32,503 nt of DNA, taken from NCBI GenBank assembly GCA_964540815.1, contig CAZIOH010000077.1, positions 1-32,503 of the forward strand. Reading direction: 5' to 3'. Origin of the DNA: CAZIOH01 sp964540815 (lineage in GTDB: Bacteria; Myxococcota_A; Polyangia; Fen-1088). How positions within the stretch are numbered: the first letter of the stretch is position 1; each line of letters begins with the position of its first letter. Shown piece by piece: positions 7,227 to 16,444 of the stretch. The notes under the pieces are model-generated. The model was not told the DNA's origin. It ran no database searches and was given only the letters and a program-made list of their open reading frames with translations. The position numbers and the translations under genes were made by a program.

Positions 7227-8762
7227 GTGTCAGCGGTGGATCCATTGAGCAAGCGCATCCTGGTGGCGGACGACGAGCTGAACATGCGCCGCGTGCTGGA
7301 GGCCATCCTCAAGCGCGAGGGGTACGAGGTGATCACCGCGGCCAACGGGCTCGACGCCCTGGCCGAGATGAACCGCGACGTCCACACGGTGATCACCGAC
7401 CTCAAGATGCCGGGCCTCGATGGGATGGGGCTCTTGCGCAGGCTGCAGGAGACCCACCCCGAGGTCCCGGTGGTGATGATCACCGCCCATGGCTCGGTGG
7501 AGAGCGCCGTGGAGGCGGTGAAGCTGGGGGCCTTCGACTACCTCGAGAAGCCCTTCGAGCAGGAGCAGATCCGCCAGATCGTCGCCAAGGCCATGAAGAC
7601 CCACGAGCTGGCGCGCCGGGACGCACGTCCCGAGACGCCCTCCTCCGAGCGGGGTCGCTTCCGGCTGATCGGGCAGTCCACCGCCATCAAGCAGATCTAC
7701 TCGGTGGTCGAGAAGGTGGCCGATACGCCCTCCACCGTGCTCATCACCGGAGAATCGGGGACCGGCAAGGAGCTCTTCGCACGGGCCCTCCACGAGAACT
7801 CCTCGCGGCACGCGGGTCCCTTCATCAAGATCAACTGCGCGGCGATCCCCAAGACCCTGATGGAGTCCGAGCTCTTCGGCTACGACAAGGGCGCCTTCAC
7901 CGGAGCGGTCGGCGCCAAGCCGGGGCGCTTCGAGCTGGCTCACGGGGGGACGCTGTTCCTCGACGAGATCGGGGAGATCCCCATCGAGATGCAGGTCAAG
8001 CTGCTGCGGGTGCTGCAGGAGTCGGAGTTCGAGCGGGTGGGCGGAATCAAGACCATCAAGGTCGACGTTCGCCTGGTCACGGCCACCAACCGCGACCTCC
8101 TGCACGAGATCGAGCAGGGCGGCTTCCGGGAGGATCTGTTCTATCGGTTGAACGTGGTCCCGATCCACATCCCGCCGCTGCGGGAGCGGCGGGAGGACAT
8201 CCCGCTCTTGGTCGAGCACTTCATCACCAAGTTCAACGAGCGGCTGAAGAAGCAGATCACCGGGATCTCGACCGCGGCCATCGCCTGCCTCACGGCCTAC
8301 GAGTGGCCGGGGAACATCCGCGAGCTCGAGAACTTGATGGAGCGAACCATGCTGTTCTGCGAGGGACCCGAGATTCAGGCCCGCGAGCTCCCACCCGAGA
8401 TCTTTCACGGCGGTGGTGATGCCACGCACGCCGCCGTGCCGGTCGCGACCGAGGAGACCACGGGGCATGGACATGGGCACGGCGCTGGAGCCGGCGCTGC
8501 CAGCGCTGGCTCGGGGCCAAACCCCATCACCTGGCCGGCCTTCCCGGCGGCGGCGGGGCCGAACGGACCCTCCGGGTCCTTGAAGGAGGCGGTCCGCGTG
8601 GAGACCGAGCGGGTCGAGCGCGAGCTCATCATCCGGGCCCTCGACGAGACCAACGGCAACGTCACCCAGGCCGCGCGCAAGCTCAAGATCTCGCGCAAGA
8701 GCCTGCAGACCAAGATGAAGGACTTCGGCCTGCGAGACCGCGAGGGGACGCGGGACGTCTGA
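7227..8762 (+). CDS. Sigma-54-dependent NtrC-family response regulator
   Basis: 511 residues from GTG at 7227 (GTG at 7236 and TTG at 7245 are alternatives; there is no clear SD, and TAAGAT at 7212-7217 lies 9 nt upstream). The receiver domain has acidic residues DDE (15-17), phospho-acceptor Asp58 in ITDLKMPG and Lys108 in LEKPF. The AAA+ domain has Walker A GESGTGKE (175-182), the sigma-54-contacting loop GAFTGA (222-227), Walker B GTLFLDEIGE (241-250) and the R-finger region (FREDLFYRLNVVPI). A His/Gly/Ala-rich linker (GHGHGHG) joins it to a C-terminal Fis-type HTH (NVTQAARKLKISRKSLQTKM). All elements needed to activate RpoN promoters are intact. Target promoters are not identifiable here. 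Confidence 0.95.
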   Translation: MSAVDPLSKRILVADDELNMRRVLEAILKREGYEVITAANGLDALAEMNRDVHTVITDLKMPGLDGMGLLRRLQETHPEVPVVMITAHGSVESAVEAVKLGAFDYLEKPFEQEQIRQIVAKAMKTHELARRDARPETPSSERGRFRLIGQSTAIKQIYSVVEKVADTPSTVLITGESGTGKELFARALHENSSRHAGPFIKINCAAIPKTLMESELFGYDKGAFTGAVGAKPGRFELAHGGTLFLDEIGEIPIEMQVKLLRVLQESEFERVGGIKTIKVDVRLVTATNRDLLHEIEQGGFREDLFYRLNVVPIHIPPLRERREDIPLLVEHFITKFNERLKKQITGISTAAIACLTAYEWPGNIRELENLMERTMLFCEGPEIQARELPPEIFHGGGDATHAAVPVATEETTGHGHGHGAGAGAASAGSGPNPITWPAFPAAAGPNGPSGSLKEAVRVETERVERELIIRALDETNGNVTQAARKLKISRKSLQTKMKDFGLRDREGTRDV

Positions 8763-8790
8763 GGCGAGGGTCGCGGAGGGGAGGGGAGCG

Positions 8791-8854
<64 letters not shown>

Positions 8855-8887
8855 GGTGAGCGGGGTGGCGGTGGAGTGGTGGGTGGT

Positions 8888-9874
8888 TTACTCGAGCGTG
8901 GTGGTGGCGGAGGTCACCAGGCGGTAGATGTCGCGGCGCGGCCGGTCGACGCGGGCCGCGAGCTGGTCGGTGACGTCGCGCGCCGACGCGCCGCCCGCAA
9001 GCAGGCGGCTCGCCTCCGCCATCACGTTCGCGTCGGACCACCGCTCCTCGGCTTCGCGCGCGGTCTCGGCCGCGTCGGCCCCCGCCACCACCAGCGTCAC
9101 CTCGCCGAGCGGACGCCGGTCGGCGTAGCGGGCCGCGAGCGCCGTGAGCGTGCCCCGCGCGAACTCCTCGTGGGTCTTGGTGAGCTCGCGTGCGACGCAG
9201 GCCAGGCGCGTGGCCCCGAGGATCTCGGCCAGGTCGGCCAGGGTCTCGCCCGTCCGCATCGGTGACTCGTAGAGCACCAGGGTGAACGGGCTTGCGCGCA
9301 GCGACTCGAAGAGCCGGCGGCGCGCGCCGGGCTTCCGCGGCGGGAAGCCGAGGAAGGTGAATCGGTCGGGGGCGATCCCGGCGCCCATGAGCGCGGTCAA
9401 GACCGCCGACGGACCCGGGATGGGGCGCACCGGCAGCCCGGCTGCGATCACGGCGGCGACCACCCGGAAGCCCGGATCCGACAGGAGGGGCGTGCCGGCC
9501 TCCGAGACCAGCGCCACCCGTTGCCCCGCGGCCACCCGCCGCACGGTCTCCTCGGCGCGCTCGGCTTCGTTGCCATCGAAGCAGGACTGGATGGCCTGAC
9601 CGGCGCGCGCCGCGCCCTGCTCGGCGAGCAGGCGCCGCACGCTGCGGGTGTCCTCGGCCAGGATCAGATCGGCGCTTCGCAGGGCCTCGCGCCCCCGGTC
9701 GGAGAAGTCGCCGGCGTTGCCGAGCGGCGTCGCGACCACCACCAGCCCGGCGCTGGCTTCATCGCCCGGTCGCCTGGTCGCCCGGTCGCCCGCGCGGTCG
9801 TTCACGCGGTGCTCGGCGGCGTCCGCGTCCGCGTCGGCGTCGCTCTCGTCGGTGCTCGGCTCGGTTGGCGACAT
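8888..9874 (-). CDS. rsmI: 16S rRNA (cytidine1402-2'-O)-methyltransferase RsmI
   Basis: 328 residues from ATG at 9874. The SAM-dependent tetrapyrrole-methylase fold starts at about residue 43 with LVVVATPLGNAGDFSDRGREAL, then the family hallmark ILAEDTRSVRRLL, ALVSEAGTPLLSDPG, VRPIPGPSAVLTALMGAG, FTFLGFPPRK, LVLYESPMRTGETL and VARELTKTHEEFARG. This matches RsmI, which 2'-O-methylates C1402 in the ribosomal P site. The first 42 residues are a polar extension containing a DADADADA run encoded by period-6 repeats, and are probably not part of the catalytic fold. TATACT (9892-9887, minus strand) lies 12 nt before the ATG and may be its -10 box. It is divergent from the S41 protease gene. Confidence 0.95.
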   Translation of the reverse strand: MSPTEPSTDESDADADADAAEHRVNDRAGDRATRRPGDEASAGLVVVATPLGNAGDFSDRGREALRSADLILAEDTRSVRRLLAEQGAARAGQAIQSCFDGNEAERAEETVRRVAAGQRVALVSEAGTPLLSDPGFRVVAAVIAAGLPVRPIPGPSAVLTALMGAGIAPDRFTFLGFPPRKPGARRRLFESLRASPFTLVLYESPMRTGETLADLAEILGATRLACVARELTKTHEEFARGTLTALAARYADRRPLGEVTLVVAGADAAETAREAEERWSDANVMAEASRLLAGGASARDVTDQLAARVDRPRRDIYRLVTSATTTLE

Positions 9875-9937
9875 CCTGGGCCGGCGAGTATATGACGATT
9901 CGGTCACAAGCCGCGTGCGCCCCTCCGGAGCAGCCGC

Positions 9938-9943
9938 TATCAT
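9938..9943 (+). promoter_or_regulatory. Possible -10 element for the S41 protease gene
   Basis: TATCAT at 9938-9943 in the divergent rsmI/protease region. No good -35 is seen at the expected distance. It predicts a start of transcription near 9950, upstream of both candidate start codons (9972 and 10056). Confidence 0.3.
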
Positions 9944-10055
9944 TGCGGGACAAGAGGGCACTCTCTCCGTCATGGACCTCATCGATAGCCCGACATCCAG
10001 CCCTTCCCCGTCAGGCCCGTCCTCTTCGGTCCCTCCACCCTCTCCGGAGTCGCGC

Positions 10056-13000
10056 ATGCGGCGGTTCGCCAAGTTGATTGCTCTGGTCGTGGCCTCCGCC
10101 ACGGCGTTGTTGCTGACGGTTCGTCATGGCACCGAAGGCATTCGAGTCGATGGAAACAGCCCGCTGCGCGCCGCCACCCGGGAGGTGGGGGGGCACTACG
10201 ACCTCGCGCAGATGAAGATCTTCACCAACGCGCTCGGCAAGGTCACGGAGGGGTATTTCGACAAGAACCGCTTCGATCCGAAGCGCATGCTGGTGGGGGC
10301 CCTCGACTTCGTCCAGCGCGACGTGGCCGAGATCTTGATCGACCGCGCGCCCGAGCGCGATCCCCGGCAGGTGACGGTCAAGGTCAACGGGCAGCAGCGC
10401 ACGTTCTCCATCGAGGACGTCGACGCCCCCTGGAGCGTGCGCAGCAAGCTGCAGGACATCTTCCGCTTCATCCAGCCGAACCTGCAGCCGGTGCCCGAGA
10501 AGGAGGAGGGTCGACGGCTGGTGGAGATCGAGATGGCCGCCACCAACGGCCTCCTCTACACGCTGGATCCGCACTCGGTGCTGCTGGATGTCGAGACCTA
10601 CAAGGACATGCGCACCCAGACCCAGGGCAAGTTCGGTGGCCTCGGCATCGTGATCGAGATGGACAAGAAGAACCGCATCACGGTCAAGCGCCCGATGCCG
10701 GACACGCCCGCCATCCGGGTCGGCCTCAAGCCGAAGGACCACATCGTCCGCATCAATAACGAATCCACCATGAACATGACCCTCAACGAGGCGGTGGATC
10801 GGCTGCGCGGCGACGAGGACACCAGCGTCGACGTCTACATCGAGCGCGACGGGGTGGTGGGCGCCAAGAAGTACACCATCACGCGCGCGATCATCCGGCC
10901 CCCCGCCATCGATCCGCCGGCCCGGGTGCTGCCGGTGCCCGCGGCGCCCGGCCAGGCCGCCTCCAAGATCGGTTACTTCCACATGCAGCACTTCTCGGCC
11001 AACAGCGCCAGCGATCTGGCCGATGCGCTGCAGATGTTCGAGAAGGAGCGGGTGCGCGGGATCATCATGGATCTGCGCGGGAACCCTGGCGGGCTGTACG
11101 AGCAGGCGCAGAAGGTGGCCGACGCCTTCATCAAGAGCGGCACGCTGGTGTCCATGGTCGGGGTGGGGGAGACCCAACCCAAGAGCGAGACCGCCACCGA
11201 CAGCGGTCACGAGCCGACCGTGCCCCTGGCGGTGCTGGTCAACCAGAACTCGGCCAGCGCCAGCGAGATCGTGGCGGGCGCGATGAAGAACCTGGACCGA
11301 GGCGTGGTGATCGGGGAGGGGACCTTCGGCAAGGGCTCGGTGCAGATCCTGTTCGACATCCCGTCGCCGGTTCCCTTTGGCGACAAGCCTGAGGACGATC
11401 GCCTGGGGCTGAAGCTGACCACGGCGCAGTACCTGACCCCGGGGGACGTGTCGATCCAGGGCGTGGGCGTCATCCCCGACATCGAGACCGTCCCCATGCT
11501 GGTGCAGAAGGAGGGTCAGCGATCTTGGATCCGGCTGCAGTCGTCGGCCCACAAGCGTCGCGAGGCGGACTTCGAGTGGCACCTCGAGCACCCGAGCGCC
11601 CGTCGCGGCGAGAAGCCGACCGAGACGGTCAGCTACCTGCTGGCGCCCAAGCCCAGCGACAAGGCCAACCACGGTGACGACGAGGTGGTCCCTGACGACG
11701 ACGAGGACGAGACCGGCGAGGCCTCCGACGACAAGGCCGACGACGACAAGCAGGAGAAGAACGACTTCCTGATCGAGTTCGCCCGCGACTTCCTGGCACA
11801 GGCCAAGGGCATGCGGCGGAGCGAGCTCATGGCCGCGGCCCATCCCTTCCTCGAGAAGGTCCGGCTGGCCGAGGACAAGAAGGTCGGGCAGGCGCTGGAG
11901 AAGCTGGGGGTGGACTGGTCGCTCGGACCCCAGGCCGCCGTCTCGACCGGCCCGGCGGCTTCCGACCTGCGCCTCACCCTCGCGAGCAGCGACAAGAACC
12001 AGAAGATCGCCGCCGGGGAGACCGTCAAGGTCATCGGCCAGGTGAAGAACTTCGGGACCACCTCGGCCTATCGGGTCCGCGCGGTCCTGCAGAGCGACAA
12101 CGGGGTCTTCGACGAGAACGAGATGGTCTTCGGTAAGATCGGCCCAGGCGAGACCAAGACCTACGAGCTGGTGGTGAAGGTGCCGACGTCCTCGTTCACC
12201 CGGACCGACGTGATCCGCGGGACGGTCTTCTCGCAGCGCGAGGGCAAGACCACCCCCGCCGAGCTGACCCTCGACATCGAGGGCAAGCTGAGGCCGCGCT
12301 TCGCCTACACCTACCAGACGGTGGACGACGTCAAGGGGAACCGCGACGGGCTGGTCCAGCGCGGGGAGCAGGTTCGCGAGCTCGTGACGGTCAAGAACAT
12401 CGGCTTGGGGCGGGCGCTGCACACCGAGGCGGTCTTGCGGAACGGAACCGGACAGGAGGGCATCCTGATCACGGCGGGGCGCTTCGACGCCAAGGAGCTG
12501 GCGCCCGGCGAATCCAAGACCTTCTCGTTCGTCTATGAGGTCGGGAGCGCCTTCCGGGGGGACGAGTATCAGCTCGACCTGGCGGTCGGCGACACGACGC
12601 TCGGCGAATCCGTCACCGACAAGATCAAGATCAAGATCGCGCCGGATGGCCCCGCGCCGACCGCGGCCTCCGGGGTGGTCACGGCGATCCACGATGGCGC
12701 TCCGCTGCGCGAGGCGGCCGGGGACACCGCGCTCATCGTGGGGCGCGTGCCGAAGGGGGCGGCCTTCAAGGTCACGGGGCAGGTGCTGGCCGACGCGACC
12801 AGGTCCGCGGTCGGGAGCTCGAGGTCGGCGCCGGCGGCGGGCGCGAGGGTGGGGTTCGAGCGCGTCGAGCTCGAGAGCGGGCGGGCGGCCTTCCTCTCCA
12901 CCGCCGACGTGAGGGATGGCGGCACCGTCAAGCCCGAGTTCACGCCCGTATGGCAGGTGACGCCGCCCGTCCTGACCGTCACCGCCCCCACGGTGGTGAC

Positions 13001-13307
13001 GGGTGACACGGTGCACATCAAGGGCAAGGCCCTCGACGACCGGGTGGTGCGCGATGTCTTCATCCGGGTGTGGAACCGCGATGCCAAGGTGCCCATCAAG
13101 AAGGTGTTCTACCTGTCCAATCGCCCGACCGGTGACCGGACCAAGCTGGAATTCGCGGCCGATGTTCCGTTGTGGCCGGGCAGCAACATGGTCCAGGTGT
13201 TCGCGCGTGAATCGAACGAGGTCCAGTCGCTCGACACCCTGGTGGTCCTTCGCAAGGGCCAAGGGGTGGTCGCCCAGCCGAGCCCCCCGGCCGACGCGCT
13301 CAGGTGA
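10056..13307 (+). CDS. S41 tail-specific (C-terminal processing) protease with long C-terminal extension
   Basis: 1083 residues from ATG at 10056, chosen for GGAG 6 nt upstream and because it gives a clean N-terminal export signal (MRRFAKLIALVVASATALLL). ATG at 9972 in the same frame would add 28 polar residues. Residues 45-180 are the CtpA-like N-terminal helical region; 185-275 a PDZ domain (FGGLGIVIEM ... DHIVRINNEST); 300-480 the S41 catalytic domain with DLRGNPGG (339-346), Ser401 in NSASASEIVAGA and Lys406+20 = Lys426 in FGKGSVQ, the Ser/Lys dyad 25 residues apart as in Tsp. After an acidic Asp/Glu-Lys linker (about 565-600) come two CARDB/Ig-like beta-domains (about 660-850), an SH3-like segment (about 860-950) and a last Ig-like domain (about 955-1070). 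Likely periplasmic processing of envelope proteins. Classical CtpA is only 400-700 residues. Confidence 0.92.
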   Translation: MRRFAKLIALVVASATALLLTVRHGTEGIRVDGNSPLRAATREVGGHYDLAQMKIFTNALGKVTEGYFDKNRFDPKRMLVGALDFVQRDVAEILIDRAPERDPRQVTVKVNGQQRTFSIEDVDAPWSVRSKLQDIFRFIQPNLQPVPEKEEGRRLVEIEMAATNGLLYTLDPHSVLLDVETYKDMRTQTQGKFGGLGIVIEMDKKNRITVKRPMPDTPAIRVGLKPKDHIVRINNESTMNMTLNEAVDRLRGDEDTSVDVYIERDGVVGAKKYTITRAIIRPPAIDPPARVLPVPAAPGQAASKIGYFHMQHFSANSASDLADALQMFEKERVRGIIMDLRGNPGGLYEQAQKVADAFIKSGTLVSMVGVGETQPKSETATDSGHEPTVPLAVLVNQNSASASEIVAGAMKNLDRGVVIGEGTFGKGSVQILFDIPSPVPFGDKPEDDRLGLKLTTAQYLTPGDVSIQGVGVIPDIETVPMLVQKEGQRSWIRLQSSAHKRREADFEWHLEHPSARRGEKPTETVSYLLAPKPSDKANHGDDEVVPDDDEDETGEASDDKADDDKQEKNDFLIEFARDFLAQAKGMRRSELMAAAHPFLEKVRLAEDKKVGQALEKLGVDWSLGPQAAVSTGPAASDLRLTLASSDKNQKIAAGETVKVIGQVKNFGTTSAYRVRAVLQSDNGVFDENEMVFGKIGPGETKTYELVVKVPTSSFTRTDVIRGTVFSQREGKTTPAELTLDIEGKLRPRFAYTYQTVDDVKGNRDGLVQRGEQVRELVTVKNIGLGRALHTEAVLRNGTGQEGILITAGRFDAKELAPGESKTFSFVYEVGSAFRGDEYQLDLAVGDTTLGESVTDKIKIKIAPDGPAPTAASGVVTAIHDGAPLREAAGDTALIVGRVPKGAAFKVTGQVLADATRSAVGSSRSAPAAGARVGFERVELESGRAAFLSTADVRDGGTVKPEFTPVWQVTPPVLTVTAPTVVTGDTVHIKGKALDDRVVRDVFIRVWNRDAKVPIKKVFYLSNRPTGDRTKLEFAADVPLWPGSNMVQVFARESNEVQSLDTLVVLRKGQGVVAQPSPPADALR

Positions 13308-13308
13308 A

Positions 13309-13326
13309 CGCGCGGGCGACCGCGCG
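13309..13326. terminator. Hairpin with GCGA tetraloop after the S41 protease gene
   Basis: CGCGCGG (13309-13315), loop GCGA, CCGCGCG (13320-13326): a 7-bp all-GC stem closed by a GNRA tetraloop starting 1 nt after the protease stop codon. It lies between convergent genes. No T-tract follows, as is common in very GC-rich genomes. Confidence 0.55.
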
Positions 13327-13362
13327 GTGCCGAACGGTGTCAGCTGGGCCGTCGGAGCTGGG

Positions 13363-13719
13363 TCAGCTCGGCCGGGCGGCGGACAGGACCTCGACCCCGG
13401 CGGCTTCCTTGGTCAGCGTCGCCACCAGGGAGAGCGCTTCGATGTTGCGACCGCGGTCGTCGAGCCAGCAGGCCCGGGCGTCGTTCCAGTCGAAGTGCCA
13501 GGCCTGATCGCGAAAGGCAATCCACAGCTGACGGGGTGAGGGCTGCGGCGAGAGGATGAGCCGGTGACCGTCGCGCATGGTGATGGTGAGCGCGCCCTGG
13601 GAGAGGTTGCTCTCCGCCAGATCCGGGTCCACCTGGTCGAAAGCCCGGTCGATGCGCTCGAGGGTCTCGTCGAGGCGCTTGCGATAGGTCTTCTCGTCCA
13701 TGCCGCCGTCCGTGCTCAT
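13363..13719 (-). CDS. cyaY: Frataxin-like iron donor protein CyaY
   Basis: 118 residues. It follows the bacterial frataxin pattern: an N-terminal acidic helix (YRKRLDETLERIDRAFDQVDPD), a first strand GALTITMRDGHRLILSPQ, the signature PRQLWIAFRDQAWHFDW with conserved Gln-Leu-Trp and Trp-His-Phe, then CWLDDRG and a closing helix. CyaY binds iron through the acidic ridge on helix 1 and modulates Fe-S assembly with IscS; the acidic helix is present here (Glu/Asp at several positions). It is the last gene of a co-directional PP2C-HtrA-CyaY run, 48 bp after the HtrA stop. ATG at 13701 is an alternative start. CATAAT (13737-13732) lies 12 nt before the ATG and could give a separate, almost leaderless transcript. 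Confidence 0.85.
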   Translation of the reverse strand: MSTDGGMDEKTYRKRLDETLERIDRAFDQVDPDLAESNLSQGALTITMRDGHRLILSPQPSPRQLWIAFRDQAWHFDWNDARACWLDDRGRNIEALSLVATLTKEAAGVEVLSAARPS

Positions 13720-13767
13720 CTGGTTGGGTCCATTATGCCGGAGGCTCCCAGATCGGCCACGCCTGGA

Positions 13768-15345
13768 TCATTCGCGGGGCAGCGCGACCCAGAAGTCGTA
13801 GCCCGAACGTCGCACCAGCACCGGGATGAAGCCCCCGTGGTGGCCCCGGATGGCGGCGGCCACGTCCGCCGCGCCGTGGATCTCGGCGGTCGACACCCGC
13901 AGGACGATGTCCCCGGGCCGCAGCCCCGCGGCCTCGGCGGGGCTGTCGCTCGGCACCTCGCCCACCGCCACGCCCCTGCCCCCTGGCAACCGGGCGGCCT
14001 TGTCGGCCGGCAGCTCGACCACCACCAGCTCGCGCGCCGGCGAGCCCTGCTCGTCGCCGCGCGGGGAGGAGCAACCGGAGGGATGGGGAGGCGCGACCTG
14101 GCCCTTGACCGACGCCGCCTTCATGGTGACCTGCCGCTCGAGCTTCTTGCCGTTGCGAAGCAGGGTCACCGCCACCTGGGTTCCGGGGATGGTCAGCTGC
14201 GCGTCGATCTTCAGATCCTCGCGGGTGGCGATCGCCACCTTGCCCCACCCGATGACCACGTCGCCCGGCTCGATGCCTCCGATCTCGGCCGGTGAGCCCC
14301 GATCCACGCTGGCCAGCAACGCCCCTCGGGTGGACGGCAAACCGAGGGCCGTGGCCAGCGCCGAGTCGAGGGGCTGGGCGTCCACCCCGAAGGTCGATCG
14401 TGGGACGTTGCCCTGATCGCGCAGGCGCGGCAGCAGCGCCTTGGCCATGTTGATGGGGATGGCGAACCCGATCCCCTGGGCGGGTTGCATGGGGTGGCCG
14501 GCCCAGAACGCCGCGCTCACGCCCACCACCTGCCCCGCCTGGTCGATGAGCGGCCCCCCCGAATTGCCGAGGTTGATCGAGGCGTCCGTCTGGATGAAGA
14601 ACGAGTAGGTCTCGGACTCCGCCCGCTGGCCCCGAGGGGCGCTCTCTGCTCCCTGCGCGTTCCGCGAGCCGGGCAGGCGCGGCGCGCTGCGCAGGCTCTG
14701 ATTGACCGGGGGCGAATCGACCACCCGCTCCTTGGCGGAGACGATCCCGGCGGTCACGCTTCCGTTGAACCCGAAGGGATTGCCGATGGCGATCACGGAC
14801 TCGCCCACCCGCACGCGATCCGAGTCCCCGAGCGGCAGGACCGGAAGGGGCGCGCCCCGCTCGACCTTGACGAGCGCGATGTCGGTCGGGCCATCGGTGC
14901 CGAGGACGCAGGCCGGTATCTCTCGTCCATCGGAGAACCGCACGCGCAGCTGGGTGACGTTGCGGACCACGTGATCGTTGGTGACGATGTATCCGTCGCG
15001 GTGGATGATGAAGCCAGTCCCGATCGAGATGCGATCGCCCTCCGAATCGCTGGCGGGCCCGTCGCCGCCGTGCTCCTCGGCGGTCACCACGCCCCGGATG
15101 TGAACCACCGCTGGCATGGCCCGTTCGACCAGATCGGCCAGCGGCGATTTCCGGGGCGCCGATGCCGGCAAGGTCGTCCACAGCGGCGCCGCGGTTCCCC
15201 CAGCGGTGGGGCCGCGCTCGGGCGCCGCCACTGGCGTCGGCAAGGACGCGGGCGGCGCCGCCGCGAACACCGCCGCTCTCGTCCACCAGGCCACCGCGAG
15301 GCAACCGAGGACACGCCACCAGCGGAACCGGGAGGCCGCGATCAC
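13768..15345 (-). CDS. HtrA/Deg-family periplasmic serine protease
   Basis: 525 residues from GTG at 15345. An N-terminal signal peptide (RVLGCLAVAWWTRAAVFAAA) is followed by a low-complexity linker and a trypsin-like domain with the complete triad: His125 in TNDHVV, Asp155 in TDIALVKV, Ser262 in NLGNSGGPL. Between VSAKERVVD (202-210) and the active-site serine is an inserted polar loop (about 211-245, rich in Arg/Gly/Ala/Ser), longer than the usual DegP-family loop. Two PDZ domains follow: about 305-385 (FGVDAQPLD ... LLRNGKKLER) and about 425-520 (LVVVELPADKAARL ... VALPRE). Length and two PDZ domains fit DegP/DegQ/MucD rather than DegS. It probably degrades or refolds damaged envelope proteins. 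The extended -10 six nt before the GTG implies its own, leaderless transcript. Confidence 0.93.
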   Translation of the reverse strand: MIAASRFRWWRVLGCLAVAWWTRAAVFAAAPPASLPTPVAAPERGPTAGGTAAPLWTTLPASAPRKSPLADLVERAMPAVVHIRGVVTAEEHGGDGPASDSEGDRISIGTGFIIHRDGYIVTNDHVVRNVTQLRVRFSDGREIPACVLGTDGPTDIALVKVERGAPLPVLPLGDSDRVRVGESVIAIGNPFGFNGSVTAGIVSAKERVVDSPPVNQSLRSAPRLPGSRNAQGAESAPRGQRAESETYSFFIQTDASINLGNSGGPLIDQAGQVVGVSAAFWAGHPMQPAQGIGFAIPINMAKALLPRLRDQGNVPRSTFGVDAQPLDSALATALGLPSTRGALLASVDRGSPAEIGGIEPGDVVIGWGKVAIATREDLKIDAQLTIPGTQVAVTLLRNGKKLERQVTMKAASVKGQVAPPHPSGCSSPRGDEQGSPARELVVVELPADKAARLPGGRGVAVGEVPSDSPAEAAGLRPGDIVLRVSTAEIHGAADVAAAIRGHHGGFIPVLVRRSGYDFWVALPRE

Positions 15346-15351
15346 CCGGAC

Positions 15352-15360
15352 AGTGTATCA
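15352..15360 (-). promoter_or_regulatory. Extended -10 promoter placed for a leaderless HtrA transcript
   Basis: On the minus strand TGATACACT (15360-15352) is an extended -10 (TGnTANNNT). Six nt separate it from the GTG at 15345, so the predicted +1 is the G of the start codon. No good -35 is visible, which an extended -10 can tolerate. There is no Shine-Dalgarno sequence. Confidence 0.5.
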
Positions 15361-15450
15361 CCGCCCGCCTGGGGCCCATGAGCGGGCCCATCAAACCCGT
15401 GGCCGTGATCGTGATCCTGGCCGTGAGCGTGGCCGGCCCGGTGATCGCGG

Positions 15451-15466
15451 CCGTGCACGTGCACGG
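15451..15466. promoter_or_regulatory. Perfect 16-bp palindrome between the PP2C and HtrA genes
   Basis: Positions 15451-15466 read identically on both strands (CCGTGCAC then GTGCACGG). It lies in the 169-bp gap between the phosphatase stop and the HtrA start, about 95 bp upstream of the HtrA -10. A dimeric regulator site or an RNA stem are both possible. The rest of the gap holds only GTGATC/GTGGCC-rich sequence and a GGGCCC pair (15372-15377, 15384-15389). Confidence 0.5.
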
Positions 15467-15514
15467 GAACGCCCCCGTGGGCGTGCTCGCCAGGGCCGAG
15501 GGACCGTCACCGTC

Positions 15515-16282
<768 letters not shown>

Positions 16283-16406
16283 CACGGAACGGAAACCAGG
16301 TTATCCACCGGCGGCAATCCGGTCAACGTGGGAACACGGGATCCGCCGGAACCCGGAACGCCAATCGCCCGGCACCCCAATAGTTCGATGGCCGGGCGAG
16401 AAGGAA

Positions 16407-16435
16407 TTGACAGCGCGCCGCGCTCTCGGTACGGT
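16407..16435 (+). promoter_or_regulatory. Promoter of the cinA-thpR-recA cluster
   Basis: TTGACA (16407-16412), 17-bp spacer, TACGGT (16430-16435). The consensus -35 with optimal spacing makes this a good sigma-70-type site. The expected +1 (about 16442) is only 3 nt before the ATG at 16445, leaving no room for a ribosome-binding site. I found no recognisable LexA box overlapping it. Confidence 0.6.
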
Positions 16436-16444
16436 ACTGCTCAA

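Noticed and set aside
2089..7248. Very long open frame (over 1700 codons) on the plus strand across the MinD-like, HNH and kinase genes
   Set aside because: It is rich in Arg/Gly/Pro as expected from the wrong frame of GC-rich DNA, and it overlaps three well-supported genes on both strands.
9972..10055. Earlier ATG start of the S41 protease
   Set aside because: It is in frame and possible, but the ATG at 10056 has a better Shine-Dalgarno sequence and gives a clean signal peptide.
10011..13262. Open frame of about 1080 codons antisense to the S41 protease
   Set aside because: It mirrors the protease codons; composition is His/Asp/Leu/Arg-biased and shows no domain pattern.
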